A DNA stretch of 7,495 bases from JBFKMV01 sp041629655 (GTDB lineage Bacteria; Acidobacteriota; Polarisedimenticolia; Polarisedimenticolales; Polarisedimenticolaceae), in assembly GCA_041629655.1 (NCBI GenBank), contig JBFKMV010000217.1, positions 1 through 7,495 on the forward strand. The letters are read 5' to 3'. The translations under genes were made by a program, and so were the position numbers. The notes beneath the pieces are model-generated. The model saw only the letters and a list, made by a program, of their open reading frames with translations, did no database searches and was not told where the DNA came from. Of the stretch, positions 1-6,638 are shown one piece after another. Numbering within the stretch: position 1 is the stretch's first letter; each line of letters begins with the position of its first letter.

Positions 1-1220
1 CCGACGCACGGCGGGTGCTCGTGCGTCGCCGCGGGGCCGGTCAGCAGCCGCGCCAGCTCGCCGGCGTCGAGCGCCAGCCGACGATCGTACTCCTCCGAGC
101 TGCTGCGGATTCCCGGCTCGCGCATGTGCAGCCGGATCGTCTCGAACATCAGCGCCTGGCCCGGCTCGCTCAGGCGCGCGGCGCCGTCCTCCCGCCCGGC
201 CCGCGCGGCGGTCGCGGAGACGGCCGTGCAGAGCCTGCGCTCGAACGCCGGGAGCCCCAGCTCCGTCGCGGCGAAGCGGGCCGCCCGGTCGGACAGGCCG
301 GTCCACGAGCCGCGGTCGTCGAGCAGCCCGGCCGCCGGCTCGACCGCCGCGCCCCAGTCGACCCGCGGTCCGCGACGGGTCAGCCAGGTCGGCGCGAGGA
401 TCCCGCCCCCGGACGAGCGCACCAGGTCGCGCAGCCCGCCCCAGTCCGCGGCGACCACCGGCAGCCCGGCCGCCAGCGCCTCGGCCACGACGAGGCCGAA
501 GTTCTCGATCCGCGCCGTGGAGAGGTGCAGCAGCAGGTCCGCCGCGCCGAGCAGCGCCGCGAGATCGGTGTGGGGCATCACGTCGAGGAACCGGACCCGG
601 TCGGCGCTGCCGAGTCCCGCGGCGAGCTCGCGCAGCCGCCCGGCGTACTCGCGGGGCGACGGATGATCGGCGGGGCGGCCGACGACGATCAACGTCGTCT
701 CGGGGTGACGCTCGGCGAGCGCGCGGTGAAACCGGATCGCCAGGTGCAGGTTCTTGCGTCGGTTGTACCCCGACACCGCGACCAGCCACGGCCCCGCGGG
801 ATCCAGCCGGTGGCGCGCCGCGACCGCCCGACGCGCGGCCCCGCGGTCGCGCGGGGGCCGGAACACGGCGGTGTCCGCGTAGTACGGAACGCGCAGGAGC
901 TCCGGGCGCGGCCGGTCGAGCAGCCGTTCCGCGACCCGCAGGCACACCGTCGACGAGACCAGGATCGTGTCGTCGCCCCGCAGCCGCGGTGCCGTGTAGG
1001 CCCAGAAGCCGGCGTCCGCGAAGGCGCCGTGGTCGATGAACAGGCGGCGCGGGGAGGCGGGGACGTTCCACGACAACGAGTGCACCTGCACCGCCGCGCC
1101 GGCCGGGTCCGGCGCGACGGGCAACCGGCGGCGCAGGATCCCGGCGATGGTCCGGTTGACGCGGTTGGTGCCGCCGTGATCGCTCGGTTCGGTGGCGAAC
1201 CCGATATGGATGCCCGGCAA
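1..1220 (-). CDS. GT4-family glycosyltransferase, 3' end outside window
   Basis: This reads open for about 406 codons from a TTG start at 1220 leftward off the window edge, so the C-terminus is missing. The translation begins M-P-G-I-H-I-G-F-A-T, a Rossmann strand followed by a GGTNR loop typical of the N-terminal domain of GT-B enzymes. The second domain starts near residue 147 with VAVSGYNRRKNLHLAIRF, then a TTLIVVGRP strand, and a donor-binding ENFGLVVAEALAAGLPVVA segment containing the EX7E pair Glu239/Glu247. This arrangement is characteristic of retaining GT4 transferases that move a sugar from a nucleotide-sugar donor to a cell-surface glycan or other acceptor; the acceptor cannot be told. 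The TTG is chosen because a TAA lies nine codons upstream, no other start lies between, and a strong Shine-Dalgarno sits five bases before it. It diverges from the kinase gene. Family assignment is firm; substrate unknown. Confidence 0.88.
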   Translation of the reverse strand, partial: MPGIHIGFATEPSDHGGTNRVNRTIAGILRRRLPVAPDPAGAAVQVHSLSWNVPASPRRLFIDHGAFADAGFWAYTAPRLRGDDTILVSSTVCLRVAERLLDRPRPELLRVPYYADTAVFRPPRDRGAARRAVAARHRLDPAGPWLVAVSGYNRRKNLHLAIRFHRALAERHPETTLIVVGRPADHPSPREYAGRLRELAAGLGSADRVRFLDVMPHTDLAALLGAADLLLHLSTARIENFGLVVAEALAAGLPVVAADWGGLRDLVRSSGGGILAPTWLTRRGPRVDWGAAVEPAAGLLDDRGSWTGLSDRAARFAATELGLPAFERRLCTAVSATAARAGREDGAARLSEPGQALMFETIRLHMREPGIRSSSEEYDRRLALDAGELARLLTGPAATHEHPPCV

Positions 1221-1225
1221 CGCTG

Positions 1226-1234
1226 CTCCTCCCC
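1226..1234 (-). promoter_or_regulatory. Ribosome binding site fixing the TTG start of the glycosyltransferase
   Basis: On the minus strand this reads GGGGAGGAG, followed by a five-base spacer and TTG at 1220. It is the strongest anti-16S match in the divergent gap and decides in favour of the TTG codon as the start. Confidence 0.75.
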
Positions 1235-1267
1235 GTCTGTTATCTTAGCGGCGGCGGGAACGATCCA

Positions 1268-2116
1268 GTGAAACGGAGCGGGGAAGGCGCGGCGCACTAC
1301 GACCTGTCCGGCATCCAACTCCGGCTGCGCGGGCTGTCGCCCGGCGTGTCGGCGGAGATGCGCCGGACCTGGTCGGCCTTCGCGGTCGATCCGGCCGACG
1401 CGCCGTTTCTCGACGTGACGGTGCGCGAGCTGCCCGGGGCCGGGCTCCCGCCGCGCTCGCTGTTGACCTGGAGCGCGGGCTATCACGGTCCACGGGCGCG
1501 TTTCCGGATGGCCGAGGGCGAGGTCGACGCCGATGCCGTGGGCCGGGCCGAGATCCGGATGCCGCCGCGGGACGATCGAGAGCAGTTCTACGCGTTGCTG
1601 AACCTGCTGCTCCCGGCGCTGGCCTGGACGCTGCCCTCGCGGGGAGCGCTGCTGCTGCACGCCGCGGGAGTGGTGATCGACGACCGCGCGATCGTGCTGG
1701 TCGGTCCCGCGGGGTCGGGGAAGAGCACCTGGGCCGGGCTGGCCCGCGACGCCGGCGCGGTGTTCCTGAGCGACGACGTGGTGTTCGTGGACAGCTCCGG
1801 AGAGCGGCCGCACGCGCTGAGCCTGCCGTTCCGAGCCGATCCCACGCGGCCGGCCGGGCCCGGACGCTGGCCGCTGACGGCGTTGCTGGCGCCCGCGCAC
1901 GGGCGCCGCGCGAGTCTCGCGCCGCTGAGCCGGGTCGTGGCGCTGGGTCGGGTCACGGCCAACCTGCCCTACGTCGGCGGAGCGCTCCCGCACGAGCCGC
2001 GGATCGCCTCCGCCGCCGAGCGCCTCGTCGGCGCCACGCGGCTGGCCACACTGACCTTCCCCCTCGACGCCTCGTTCGTGGAGCTGTTGCGCCGGCAGGC
2101 CCCGCCGGAGGCGTGA
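1268..2116 (+). CDS. HPr kinase-like P-loop protein
   Basis: A 282-residue protein from a GTG start. Its C-terminal half carries LLHAAGVVIDDRAIVLVG, then a Walker A loop GPAGSGKST (residues 146-154, Lys152) and, 15 residues on, FLSDDVVFVD with the Asp169/Asp170 pair. The spacing and the 'HA...GPSGSGKS...L(S/A)DD' order are those of the HPr kinase/phosphorylase core. The first ~120 residues are not recognisable as HprK's N-terminal domain, so this is an HprK-related kinase rather than true HprK. Relatives occur next to PqqD-like proteins and in some lasso-peptide loci, where one type phosphorylates the peptide's C-terminal serine. Here a peptide ending in Ser-Ser lies about 4.5 kb downstream, but uvrC and a hydrolase gene intervene. 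It ends one base before uvrC, so the two are probably co-transcribed. The RBS is weak (GGCGGGA upstream). Fold is well supported; substrate is unknown. Confidence 0.75.
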   Translation: MKRSGEGAAHYDLSGIQLRLRGLSPGVSAEMRRTWSAFAVDPADAPFLDVTVRELPGAGLPPRSLLTWSAGYHGPRARFRMAEGEVDADAVGRAEIRMPPRDDREQFYALLNLLLPALAWTLPSRGALLLHAAGVVIDDRAIVLVGPAGSGKSTWAGLARDAGAVFLSDDVVFVDSSGERPHALSLPFRADPTRPAGPGRWPLTALLAPAHGRRASLAPLSRVVALGRVTANLPYVGGALPHEPRIASAAERLVGATRLATLTFPLDASFVELLRRQAPPEA

Positions 2117-2117
2117 C

Positions 2118-3929
2118 GTGGGCCGCGAGGATCGGCTGCGGGAGAAGCTCGAGCGACTGCCCGACCGCCCCGGCGTCTACGTGTACCGCAACGCGGCCGG
2201 GGAGCCGATCTACATCGGCAAGGCCAAGTCGTTGCGGCAGCGCGTCCGGTCCTACTTCCAGCCCGCCGCACAGCATCCGCCGCGGATCGAGCGGATGGTC
2301 GCCGAGGTCGAGGACCTCGAGATCATCGTCGTCGACACCGAGCTCGAGGCGCTGCTGCTGGAATCGAACCTGATCAAGGAGAAGCGGCCGCGCTACAACG
2401 TGGTGCTGCGCGACGACAAGCACTTCCCGTACCTCAAGCTGTCGCTGGAGGACGAGTTTCCGCGGGTCGCGCTGGTGCGACGGGCGCGCGTCGACGGCAA
2501 CCTCTACGTCGGTCCCTTTACTCCGGCCGCGGTCGCCCGCAAGACGCTCAAGATGGTCCCACGGTTCTTCCAGGTCGCGACGTGCAAGGAGGTCTTCGAC
2601 GGCAAGCGGCGGCCGTGCCTGTACTACCACCTCGACCAGTGCCTGGCGCCGTGCGCGGGCAAGACGACGCCCGAGGAGTACGGACGCGCCGTGCAGGACG
2701 TGCGGCTGTTCCTCGAGGGGCGCCATCACGAGCTGGAGCAGTCGCTCAAGCGCCGGATGGAGAGCGCCAGCGCGGATCAGCAGTACGAACGGGCCGCGCG
2801 CTACCGCGACACGCTGCACACGATCGCCAGGCTCGCCGAGCGTCAGCACATCGCGTCGGTGGGGCTGGAGGACCAGGACTATTTCGCGCTGCACCGCGAG
2901 GGCGGGCAGGTCGCGCTCCAGCTGTTCCAGATGCGCGCGGGCAAGGTGCGGCTGCGGCGCGAGTTCACGTTCGACCAGCTCGAGTTCGAGGCGGGACCGT
3001 TCTACCAGGCCGTGCTCGTGCAGTACTACGCCGAGAGCGAGCCGCCCCCGGAGATCTACCTGTCCGAGCTGCCGGACGAGCCGGAGCTGCTCGAACGCTG
3101 GCTCGGCGAGCGACGCGGGACGCGGGTGCGGCTGCGCGTTCCGCAGCGCGGCGTCAAGCGGCGCTTCCTGCAGCTGGTGCGCCGCAACGCGAAGCTGGCC
3201 TTCGAGGCCCGGTTCCGCGCCGGTCACCGCCACGGGGTGGAGGGGCTGGAGGCGCTGGCGGACGCGCTGGACCTCGACGAGCCGCCGTTCCGCATCGAGT
3301 GCTTCGACATCTCGAACATCCAGGGCGCCGACTCGGTCGCCTCGCTGGTCGTCTGGGAGGGCGGGCGGCCGCGCAAGTCCGACTACCGCAGCTTCAGCAT
3401 CCGCACGGTGCAGGGTCCGGACGATTTCGCCTCGATGGCCGAGGTGGTGACCCGCCGCTACCGTCGGCTGCTCGCCGAGGACCGGCGTCTGCCCGACCTG
3501 GTGCTGATCGACGGCGGGGCGGGGCAGCTGGGAGCGGCGGTGCGGGCGCTGGCCGGGGTCGGCCTGCCGATGCTGCCGGTGGTGGCCCTGGCCAAGCGCG
3601 AGGAGGAGCTGCACCTCGTCGGGGGGGGCGAGCCGGTCAGGCTCGGCCGCGATTCCCCGGCCCTCCACCTGGTCCAGCGCATCCGGGACGAGGCGCACCG
3701 GTTCGCGGTCTCCCGGCACCGCAAGCGGCGCGACCGGCGCACCCTGCGCACCGAGCTGACGACGATCCGCGGGGTGGGACCGCGGACCGCCCGGCGGTTG
3801 CTGCGCGAGTTCGGGAGCGTGGAGGGCGTGCGCCGGGCCGACCCCGCCGAGCTGGCCCGGGTCGCCGGCCCGAAGCTGTCGCGCCGGATCTTGGACCACT
3901 ACGGGCGCGGGGGCCCCGGGGAGGGCTGA
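2118..3929 (+). CDS. uvrC: UvrABC excinuclease subunit C
   Basis: A 603-residue protein, full length for UvrC (E. coli about 610). UvrC joins the UvrB-DNA complex and makes the incisions 3' and 5' of a lesion in nucleotide excision repair in the cytoplasm. Domains in order: GIY-YIG nuclease (about 14-95, with GVYVY and PIYIGKAKSLRQR, and the TELEALLLESNLIK segment holding the metal-binding Glu); a four-cysteine cluster Cys156, Cys167, Cys175 and Cys179 matching the reported Fe-S site of UvrC; a UVR UvrB-binding motif (about 203-238); the RNase H-like nuclease with FDISN (Asp397), LIDGG (Asp465) and RDEAHRFA (about 524-531); and a C-terminal helix-hairpin-helix pair (about 547-597, TTIRGVGPRTA). 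All key residues appear intact. GTG is preferred because GGAGG at 2107-2111 lies six bases upstream and the gene abuts the kinase stop. An eight-G run at 3621-3628 lies in frame. Confidence 0.98.
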   Translation: MGREDRLREKLERLPDRPGVYVYRNAAGEPIYIGKAKSLRQRVRSYFQPAAQHPPRIERMVAEVEDLEIIVVDTELEALLLESNLIKEKRPRYNVVLRDDKHFPYLKLSLEDEFPRVALVRRARVDGNLYVGPFTPAAVARKTLKMVPRFFQVATCKEVFDGKRRPCLYYHLDQCLAPCAGKTTPEEYGRAVQDVRLFLEGRHHELEQSLKRRMESASADQQYERAARYRDTLHTIARLAERQHIASVGLEDQDYFALHREGGQVALQLFQMRAGKVRLRREFTFDQLEFEAGPFYQAVLVQYYAESEPPPEIYLSELPDEPELLERWLGERRGTRVRLRVPQRGVKRRFLQLVRRNAKLAFEARFRAGHRHGVEGLEALADALDLDEPPFRIECFDISNIQGADSVASLVVWEGGRPRKSDYRSFSIRTVQGPDDFASMAEVVTRRYRRLLAEDRRLPDLVLIDGGAGQLGAAVRALAGVGLPMLPVVALAKREEELHLVGGGEPVRLGRDSPALHLVQRIRDEAHRFAVSRHRKRRDRRTLRTELTTIRGVGPRTARRLLREFGSVEGVRRADPAELARVAGPKLSRRILDHYGRGGPGEG

Positions 3930-3952
3930 GCCGGCTTCGCCGGCGGGTTGTT
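3930..3952 (+). terminator. GC hairpin after uvrC, weak terminator candidate
   Basis: Directly after the uvrC stop, GCCGGC-TTC-GCCGGC forms a six-base-pair stem (3930-3944) followed by GGGTTGTT. The T-rich tail is short and interrupted, so termination would be partial at best. It also overlaps the possible -35 element of the next gene. Confidence 0.35.
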
Positions 3953-3976
3953 CCGGGCCCGCCCGGAGCCTAGATT
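3948..3976 (+). promoter_or_regulatory. Candidate sigma70-type promoter for the hydrolase-like gene
   Basis: TTGTTC (3948-3953), a 17-base spacer and TAGATT (3971-3976) resemble the housekeeping -35/-10 pair, three and four of six matches. Few A/T-rich hexamers exist in this DNA, so the correct spacing is notable. Transcription would start near 3983, about 30 bases before the ATG at 4012. Confidence 0.4.
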
Positions 3977-4011
3977 CTGCCTGACCCCCGGGGACCGCAC
4001 GGAACGACCGC

Positions 4012-4917
4012 ATGAGGCTCCTGAAGACGCCGGCCGGGGCCCTGCTCGCCCTCACGGCGCTGCTCGCGGCGCTGGGCCTGGCCACCGCGATGGTCCGGAT
4101 CGACCAGGTGACGCGGCCCCCGGACCGGGCGCCGCAGCCGATCGACATGGACGTGATCGAGGTGCGCGTCGAGGAGGTGCGGTTCCCCGCGGCCGACGGG
4201 ACGCCGCTGGCCGGCTGGCTGTGGCGCGGCGAGCCCGGACGGAAGGCGATCATCCTGTGTCACGAGTTCGGCTCGGGCAAGGCCGCCCTGCTGAACCTGA
4301 TGATCCGGCTCCACGAATCCGGCTTCACGCTGCTGGCTCTGGACTTCCGGGGACACGGGGACAGCGCGGCCGCCACGTCGACGCTGGGCCTGGTGGAGAA
4401 GCGGGACGTGCTCGGCGCGGTGACCTTGCTGCAGCAGCGGTTCGGCGCGGACGCGCGGCCGCTGGGGGTCTATGGTGCCGGGATGGGCGCCCACGCGGCG
4501 GTGCTGGCGGCGGCCGACCGGCCGGCGCTGCAGGTCCTGGTCCTGGACGGGCTGTACCCGGACGTGGGCTACCCGCTCGCCGACCGCTTCTACGGCGGCT
4601 GGCCCACCGGCGTGGACCATCTCGGGTTCGTGCCGGAGTCGCTGTTCGCCCTGCGCCACCGGGTCTCGATCGGGGACGCGCGGGCCGAGGATCTGCTGCC
4701 GCGGCTCCAGGGACGCGACCTGCTGCTGCTGTCGCCGGCCGGCGACGCCCGGCTGGCGCGCGAGATCGAGCGCATGTACGCCCGGATTCCCGACCAGCGC
4801 GACGCGGACGGGAACCTGATGACCTTGCCGGCCACGGCGACCAGCGGGCTCTACGGCCACGAGCGGGACCGCTACCTCGACCGGGTGGCCTCGTTCTTCG
4901 AGGCGCGCCTGCGCTGA
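4012..4917 (+). CDS. Exported alpha/beta-hydrolase-fold protein lacking the nucleophile serine
   Basis: A 301-residue protein. Residues 1-26 (Arg2, Lys5, then a Leu/Ala-rich stretch ending A-T-A) form a signal peptide or membrane anchor, so it acts outside the cytoplasmic membrane. The remainder matches the alpha/beta-hydrolase fold: AIILCHEFGSGKAA (oxyanion-side loop), LLALDFRGHGDS, then the nucleophile elbow VYGAGMGAHAA at 153-163. In family members the elbow is G-x-S-x-G; here the central residue is Gly157, read from codon GGG. Candidate acid Asp245 (in SPAGD) and His283 (in LYGHERD) are in place, so only the serine is absent. It may be a non-catalytic binder or use another residue. The start has a weak GGAA RBS eight bases upstream. 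It sits between uvrC and the peptide-modification locus with no overlap to either, so a functional link is not shown. Fold is secure; role unknown. Confidence 0.8.
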   Translation: MRLLKTPAGALLALTALLAALGLATAMVRIDQVTRPPDRAPQPIDMDVIEVRVEEVRFPAADGTPLAGWLWRGEPGRKAIILCHEFGSGKAALLNLMIRLHESGFTLLALDFRGHGDSAAATSTLGLVEKRDVLGAVTLLQQRFGADARPLGVYGAGMGAHAAVLAAADRPALQVLVLDGLYPDVGYPLADRFYGGWPTGVDHLGFVPESLFALRHRVSIGDARAEDLLPRLQGRDLLLLSPAGDARLAREIERMYARIPDQRDADGNLMTLPATATSGLYGHERDRYLDRVASFFEARLR

Positions 4918-4980
4918 GGCCCCGGAGCGCTCCCGGTGCTACCCTGCTGCCGGGCCGGCCGCGGGGCGGGCCACGCCGAA

Positions 4981-5062
4981 CATGGTAGTTTTAATTATTT
5001 CAGGGTACGCTTTCCGGCGAGCCGCCGAAGACTTCCTTGCAGGTTCCCGGAGTTGGCCGTAC
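4981..5062 (+). other. AT-rich patch and possible folded leader before the PqqD-like gene
   Basis: This 198-bp intergenic region (4918-5115) holds no gene I can support. Positions 4985-5000 form the longest A/T-rich run in the window, including TTTAAT at 4990-4995 that would serve as a -10 element though no -35 partner is seen. Beyond it, GTACG (5005-5009) can pair with CGTAC (5058-5062), enclosing a small CGGCG-AGC-CGCCG hairpin (5015-5027). Together with the strong hairpin that follows, this could be a structured leader or a short untranslated RNA. I recognise no known riboswitch class in it. The pairing is short and may be chance. Confidence 0.25.
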
Positions 5063-5065
5063 ACT
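5037..5065 (+). promoter_or_regulatory. Candidate promoter of the PqqD-radical SAM operon
   Basis: TTGCAG (5037-5042), exactly 17 bases, then TACACT (5060-5065) fit a sigma70-type promoter (three and four of six). The start point would be near 5072, which places the following hairpin at the very 5' end of the transcript. Confidence 0.4.
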
Positions 5066-5067
5066 TC

Positions 5068-5099
5068 GAAAACCGGCGTACAAGCGCCGGTTTTCCTTT
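5068..5099 (+). terminator. 11-bp hairpin with T-rich tail: terminator or 5'-end leader hairpin
   Basis: Positions 5068-5078 are perfectly complementary to 5085-5095, giving an 11-base-pair stem (GAAAACCGGCG with CGCCGGTTTTC) and a TACAAG loop, followed by CTTT. The A-tract/T-tract flanks and GC core are those of an intrinsic, potentially bidirectional terminator. It lies only about 20 bases before the start of the PqqD-like gene. It may end transcripts coming from the hydrolase gene, act as an attenuator, or, if the promoter at 5037-5065 is real, form a protective hairpin at the mRNA 5' end. Confidence 0.65.
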
Positions 5100-5104
5100 A
5101 GCTT

Positions 5105-5109
5105 GGAGG
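5105..5109 (+). promoter_or_regulatory. Ribosome binding site deciding the GTG start of the PqqD-like gene
   Basis: GGAGG lies six bases before GTG at 5116. The frame is open back to 4936, but starts further upstream would read through the hairpin and give a low-complexity extension, so this site sets the start. Confidence 0.8.
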
Positions 5110-5115
5110 TTGTTC

Positions 5116-5424
5116 GTGTCCCTCGCGGAACTCTCGCCAGAGAGCCGTCCCCGGCGGCATCCCGACAGCTCGTTCCGGACCATCGCGGACGAGGGCGGGC
5201 TCGTGGTGCTGCCCGGCAAGGCCGAGGTCAAGGTGCTCAATCCCGTCGGGATCAAGGTCTTCGGCCTGCTCGACGGCGAGCACACGATCCGGGAGATCGT
5301 CGAGCAGGTCCTCGACGAGTTCGACGTCTCCGAGGCGCAGGCGCTCGAGGACGTCACGGCCTTCGTCGGCGAGCTGCAGCAGCACGGGATGCTGGCCGCG
5401 CCGGCCCGGGCCGGGGGACAGTGA
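5116..5424 (+). CDS. PqqD-like RiPP recognition element protein
   Basis: A 102-residue protein from the GTG at 5116. From residue 20 it follows the PqqD pattern: two strands (FRTI, then GGLVVLP with the strand-turn), the LNPVGIKVFGLLDGEHTIREIVEQV winged-helix segment (about 41-65), a helix beginning DVSEAQALEDV, and the closing FVGELQQHGML helix. PqqD-fold proteins bind the leader part of a precursor peptide and present it to a partner enzyme, most often a radical SAM protein. Its stop is one base before the radical SAM gene, so the two form one translational unit. The first 19 residues and the Ala/Gly-rich tail are outside the fold. It is a stand-alone recognition protein. It is not proposed to be pqqD itself: no other pqq gene is visible, and the candidate substrate does not carry the Glu-x-x-x-Tyr pair of PqqA. 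Confidence 0.9.
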   Translation: MSLAELSPESRPRRHPDSSFRTIADEGGLVVLPGKAEVKVLNPVGIKVFGLLDGEHTIREIVEQVLDEFDVSEAQALEDVTAFVGELQQHGMLAAPARAGGQ

Positions 5425-5425
5425 C

Positions 5426-6520
5426 GTGAGCGATCCCGGGCGCCCCGAGGTGACCCCGTACCGGCATCTCGTGGAGAAGGCGTTCGCCGACGCCATCCCG
5501 CTCTCCGCGCAGTTCGAGATCACGTACCGCTGCAATCACCTCTGCACGTTCTGCTACAACGCCCCGACCGGGCAGCGCGAGCTGACCACGCCGCAGATCT
5601 TCGAGGCGCTGCGCAAGGTCGCCGACTTCGGCGTGCTGTACCTGACGCTGACCGGCGGCGAGGCGATGTGCCACAAGGACTTCTACAAGATCGCGGGCGA
5701 GGCGCGCCGACTCGGGATGGCGCTCCGGATCTACTCCAACGGCTACCTGATGGCCGATCCCAAGGTCGTCGAGCGGATCAAGGCCCTCAAGCCGATGGAG
5801 GTCGAGATCTCGCTGCACGGCGCCCGTCCGGAGAGCCACGAGGCGCTGACCAAGATCAAGGGCTCGTTCGCCAAGACGGTCCAGGCCGTCCGCAACCTCG
5901 TCGACGCGGGGATCAAGGTCAACCTCAAGTGCCCGATCACGCGGCTGAACAAGAACGAGCTGTTCGAGATCCGCGACCTCGCCGAGACGATGGGCCTGTT
6001 CGTGAGCTTCGACGCGGTGATCACGCCCAAGGACGACGGGAGCCTGGACCCGCTGAACCTCCGCGCCGACGACGAGTTCTTCGCCAGGTACTGGGCCGAG
6101 GACTACGCCAAGCTGCATCACGGCCGGCTTCCGCCGCGGGCCAACCACTGCGCCGCCGAGGGGGCCGAGGCCAACTGCGGCACCGGCCGCTCCGGGTTCA
6201 CGATCGATCCCTACGGGAACATCCTGCCCTGCGTAGCCTTCCGCCGGAAGATCGCCAACATCCTCGAGGTGGACCGCCTCGAGGAGGTCTGGAACCACTC
6301 GCCCGTGCTCCAGGAGGTCCGGGACCTCTCCGTCGAGGCCAAGGACAAGCTGCGCAAGCGCCCCGACGGCGAGTACTTCCAGTTCTGTCTGGGCGTGGCC
6401 GAGACCCAGCTCGGGGACCCGCTGGCGGTGTACCCCCAGGCCGAGATCAACGCCAAGGCCATCAAGCGCTCCTACGAGCTGCTACAGATCGGGAACTCCG
6501 GTGACAGAAAATCTGCTTGA
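5426..6520 (+). CDS. Radical SAM peptide-modifying enzyme with reduced SPASM-type C-terminus
   Basis: A 364-residue protein. EITYRCNHLCTFCYNAP carries the CX3CX2C motif (Cys36, Cys40, Cys43) that binds the catalytic 4Fe-4S cluster; TGGEA (Gly77-Glu79), YSNGYL (103-108) and EISLHGARPESHEAL are the SAM-binding and barrel motifs of the PqqE/SPASM branch. After residue 240 come Cys242, Cys251 (NCGTGRSG), Cys269 (GNILPC) and Cys321 (FQFCLG). These are the usual SPASM landmarks, but the CX2CX5CX3C block is absent, leaving four cysteines that could bind one auxiliary cluster. Such enzymes cleave SAM to a 5'-deoxyadenosyl radical and install thioether, carbon-carbon or other crosslinks in peptides. 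The one-base junction with the PqqD-like gene and the peptide gene downstream support that role. A GGGGGA RBS precedes the GTG by seven bases. The exact chemistry cannot be read from sequence. Confidence 0.92.
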   Translation: MSDPGRPEVTPYRHLVEKAFADAIPLSAQFEITYRCNHLCTFCYNAPTGQRELTTPQIFEALRKVADFGVLYLTLTGGEAMCHKDFYKIAGEARRLGMALRIYSNGYLMADPKVVERIKALKPMEVEISLHGARPESHEALTKIKGSFAKTVQAVRNLVDAGIKVNLKCPITRLNKNELFEIRDLAETMGLFVSFDAVITPKDDGSLDPLNLRADDEFFARYWAEDYAKLHHGRLPPRANHCAAEGAEANCGTGRSGFTIDPYGNILPCVAFRRKIANILEVDRLEEVWNHSPVLQEVRDLSVEAKDKLRKRPDGEYFQFCLGVAETQLGDPLAVYPQAEINAKAIKRSYELLQIGNSGDRKSA

Positions 6521-6545
6521 AAAGCCCAAATGCGCACCGTATAAC
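6517..6545 (+). promoter_or_regulatory. Near-consensus promoter for the peptide gene, overlapping the radical SAM stop codon
   Basis: TTGAAA (6517-6522) and TATAAC (6540-6545) each match five of six bases of the sigma70 hexamers and are separated by exactly 17 bases. The -35 includes the TGA stop of the radical SAM gene (6518-6520). Transcription would start near 6552, giving a leader of about 90 bases before the peptide ATG. This is the best promoter in the window, consistent with making more substrate peptide than enzyme. Confidence 0.65.
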
Positions 6546-6554
6546 AACCAATCA

Positions 6555-6571
6555 CCGGGCCGCGGGCCCGG
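6555..6571 (+). other. GC hairpin near the predicted 5' end of the peptide transcript
   Basis: CCGGGCC-GCG-GGCCCGG forms a seven-base-pair stem with a three-base loop. Only a short TTTG follows about ten bases later, so it is a poor terminator. It could partly stop read-through from the radical SAM gene or stabilise the 5' end of the peptide mRNA. Confidence 0.45.
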
Positions 6572-6629
6572 GCGGACAGGTTTGTCAGAGAGCTAAAAAC
6601 CTTTTGGACACTAGGGTTTGACCCGTACA

Positions 6630-6638
6630 GGGGGAGGT
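6630..6638 (+). promoter_or_regulatory. Strong ribosome binding site of the peptide gene
   Basis: GGGGGAGGT ends three bases before ATG at 6642. It is among the strongest Shine-Dalgarno matches in the window, though close to the start, and supports translation of the short frame. Confidence 0.7.

Noticed and set aside
15..1271. Long open frame of 418 codons on the plus strand
   Set aside because: Its product is Arg/Gln/Pro-rich low-complexity sequence with no motifs; the opposite strand encodes a clear GT4 glycosyltransferase with its own RBS.
1953..4253. Minus-strand open frame of 766 codons antisense to uvrC and the hydrolase
   Set aside because: It is the high-GC antisense shadow of uvrC, whose domains are all intact on the plus strand; the antisense product has biased composition and no recognisable domain.
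4918..4980. Terminator for the hydrolase gene at GGAGCGCTCC (4924-4933)
   Set aside because: It is a loopless palindrome with no T tract after it; the hairpin at 5068-5095 is a much better candidate.
5354..6298. Minus-strand open frame of 314 codons opposite the radical SAM gene
   Set aside because: Antisense shadow; the plus strand carries the complete CX3CX2C radical SAM enzyme.
6604..6622. TTGGACAC...TTTGAC as a sigma54 promoter
   Set aside because: The GG element is not followed by GC at the required ten-base spacing, so the -12 element is missing.
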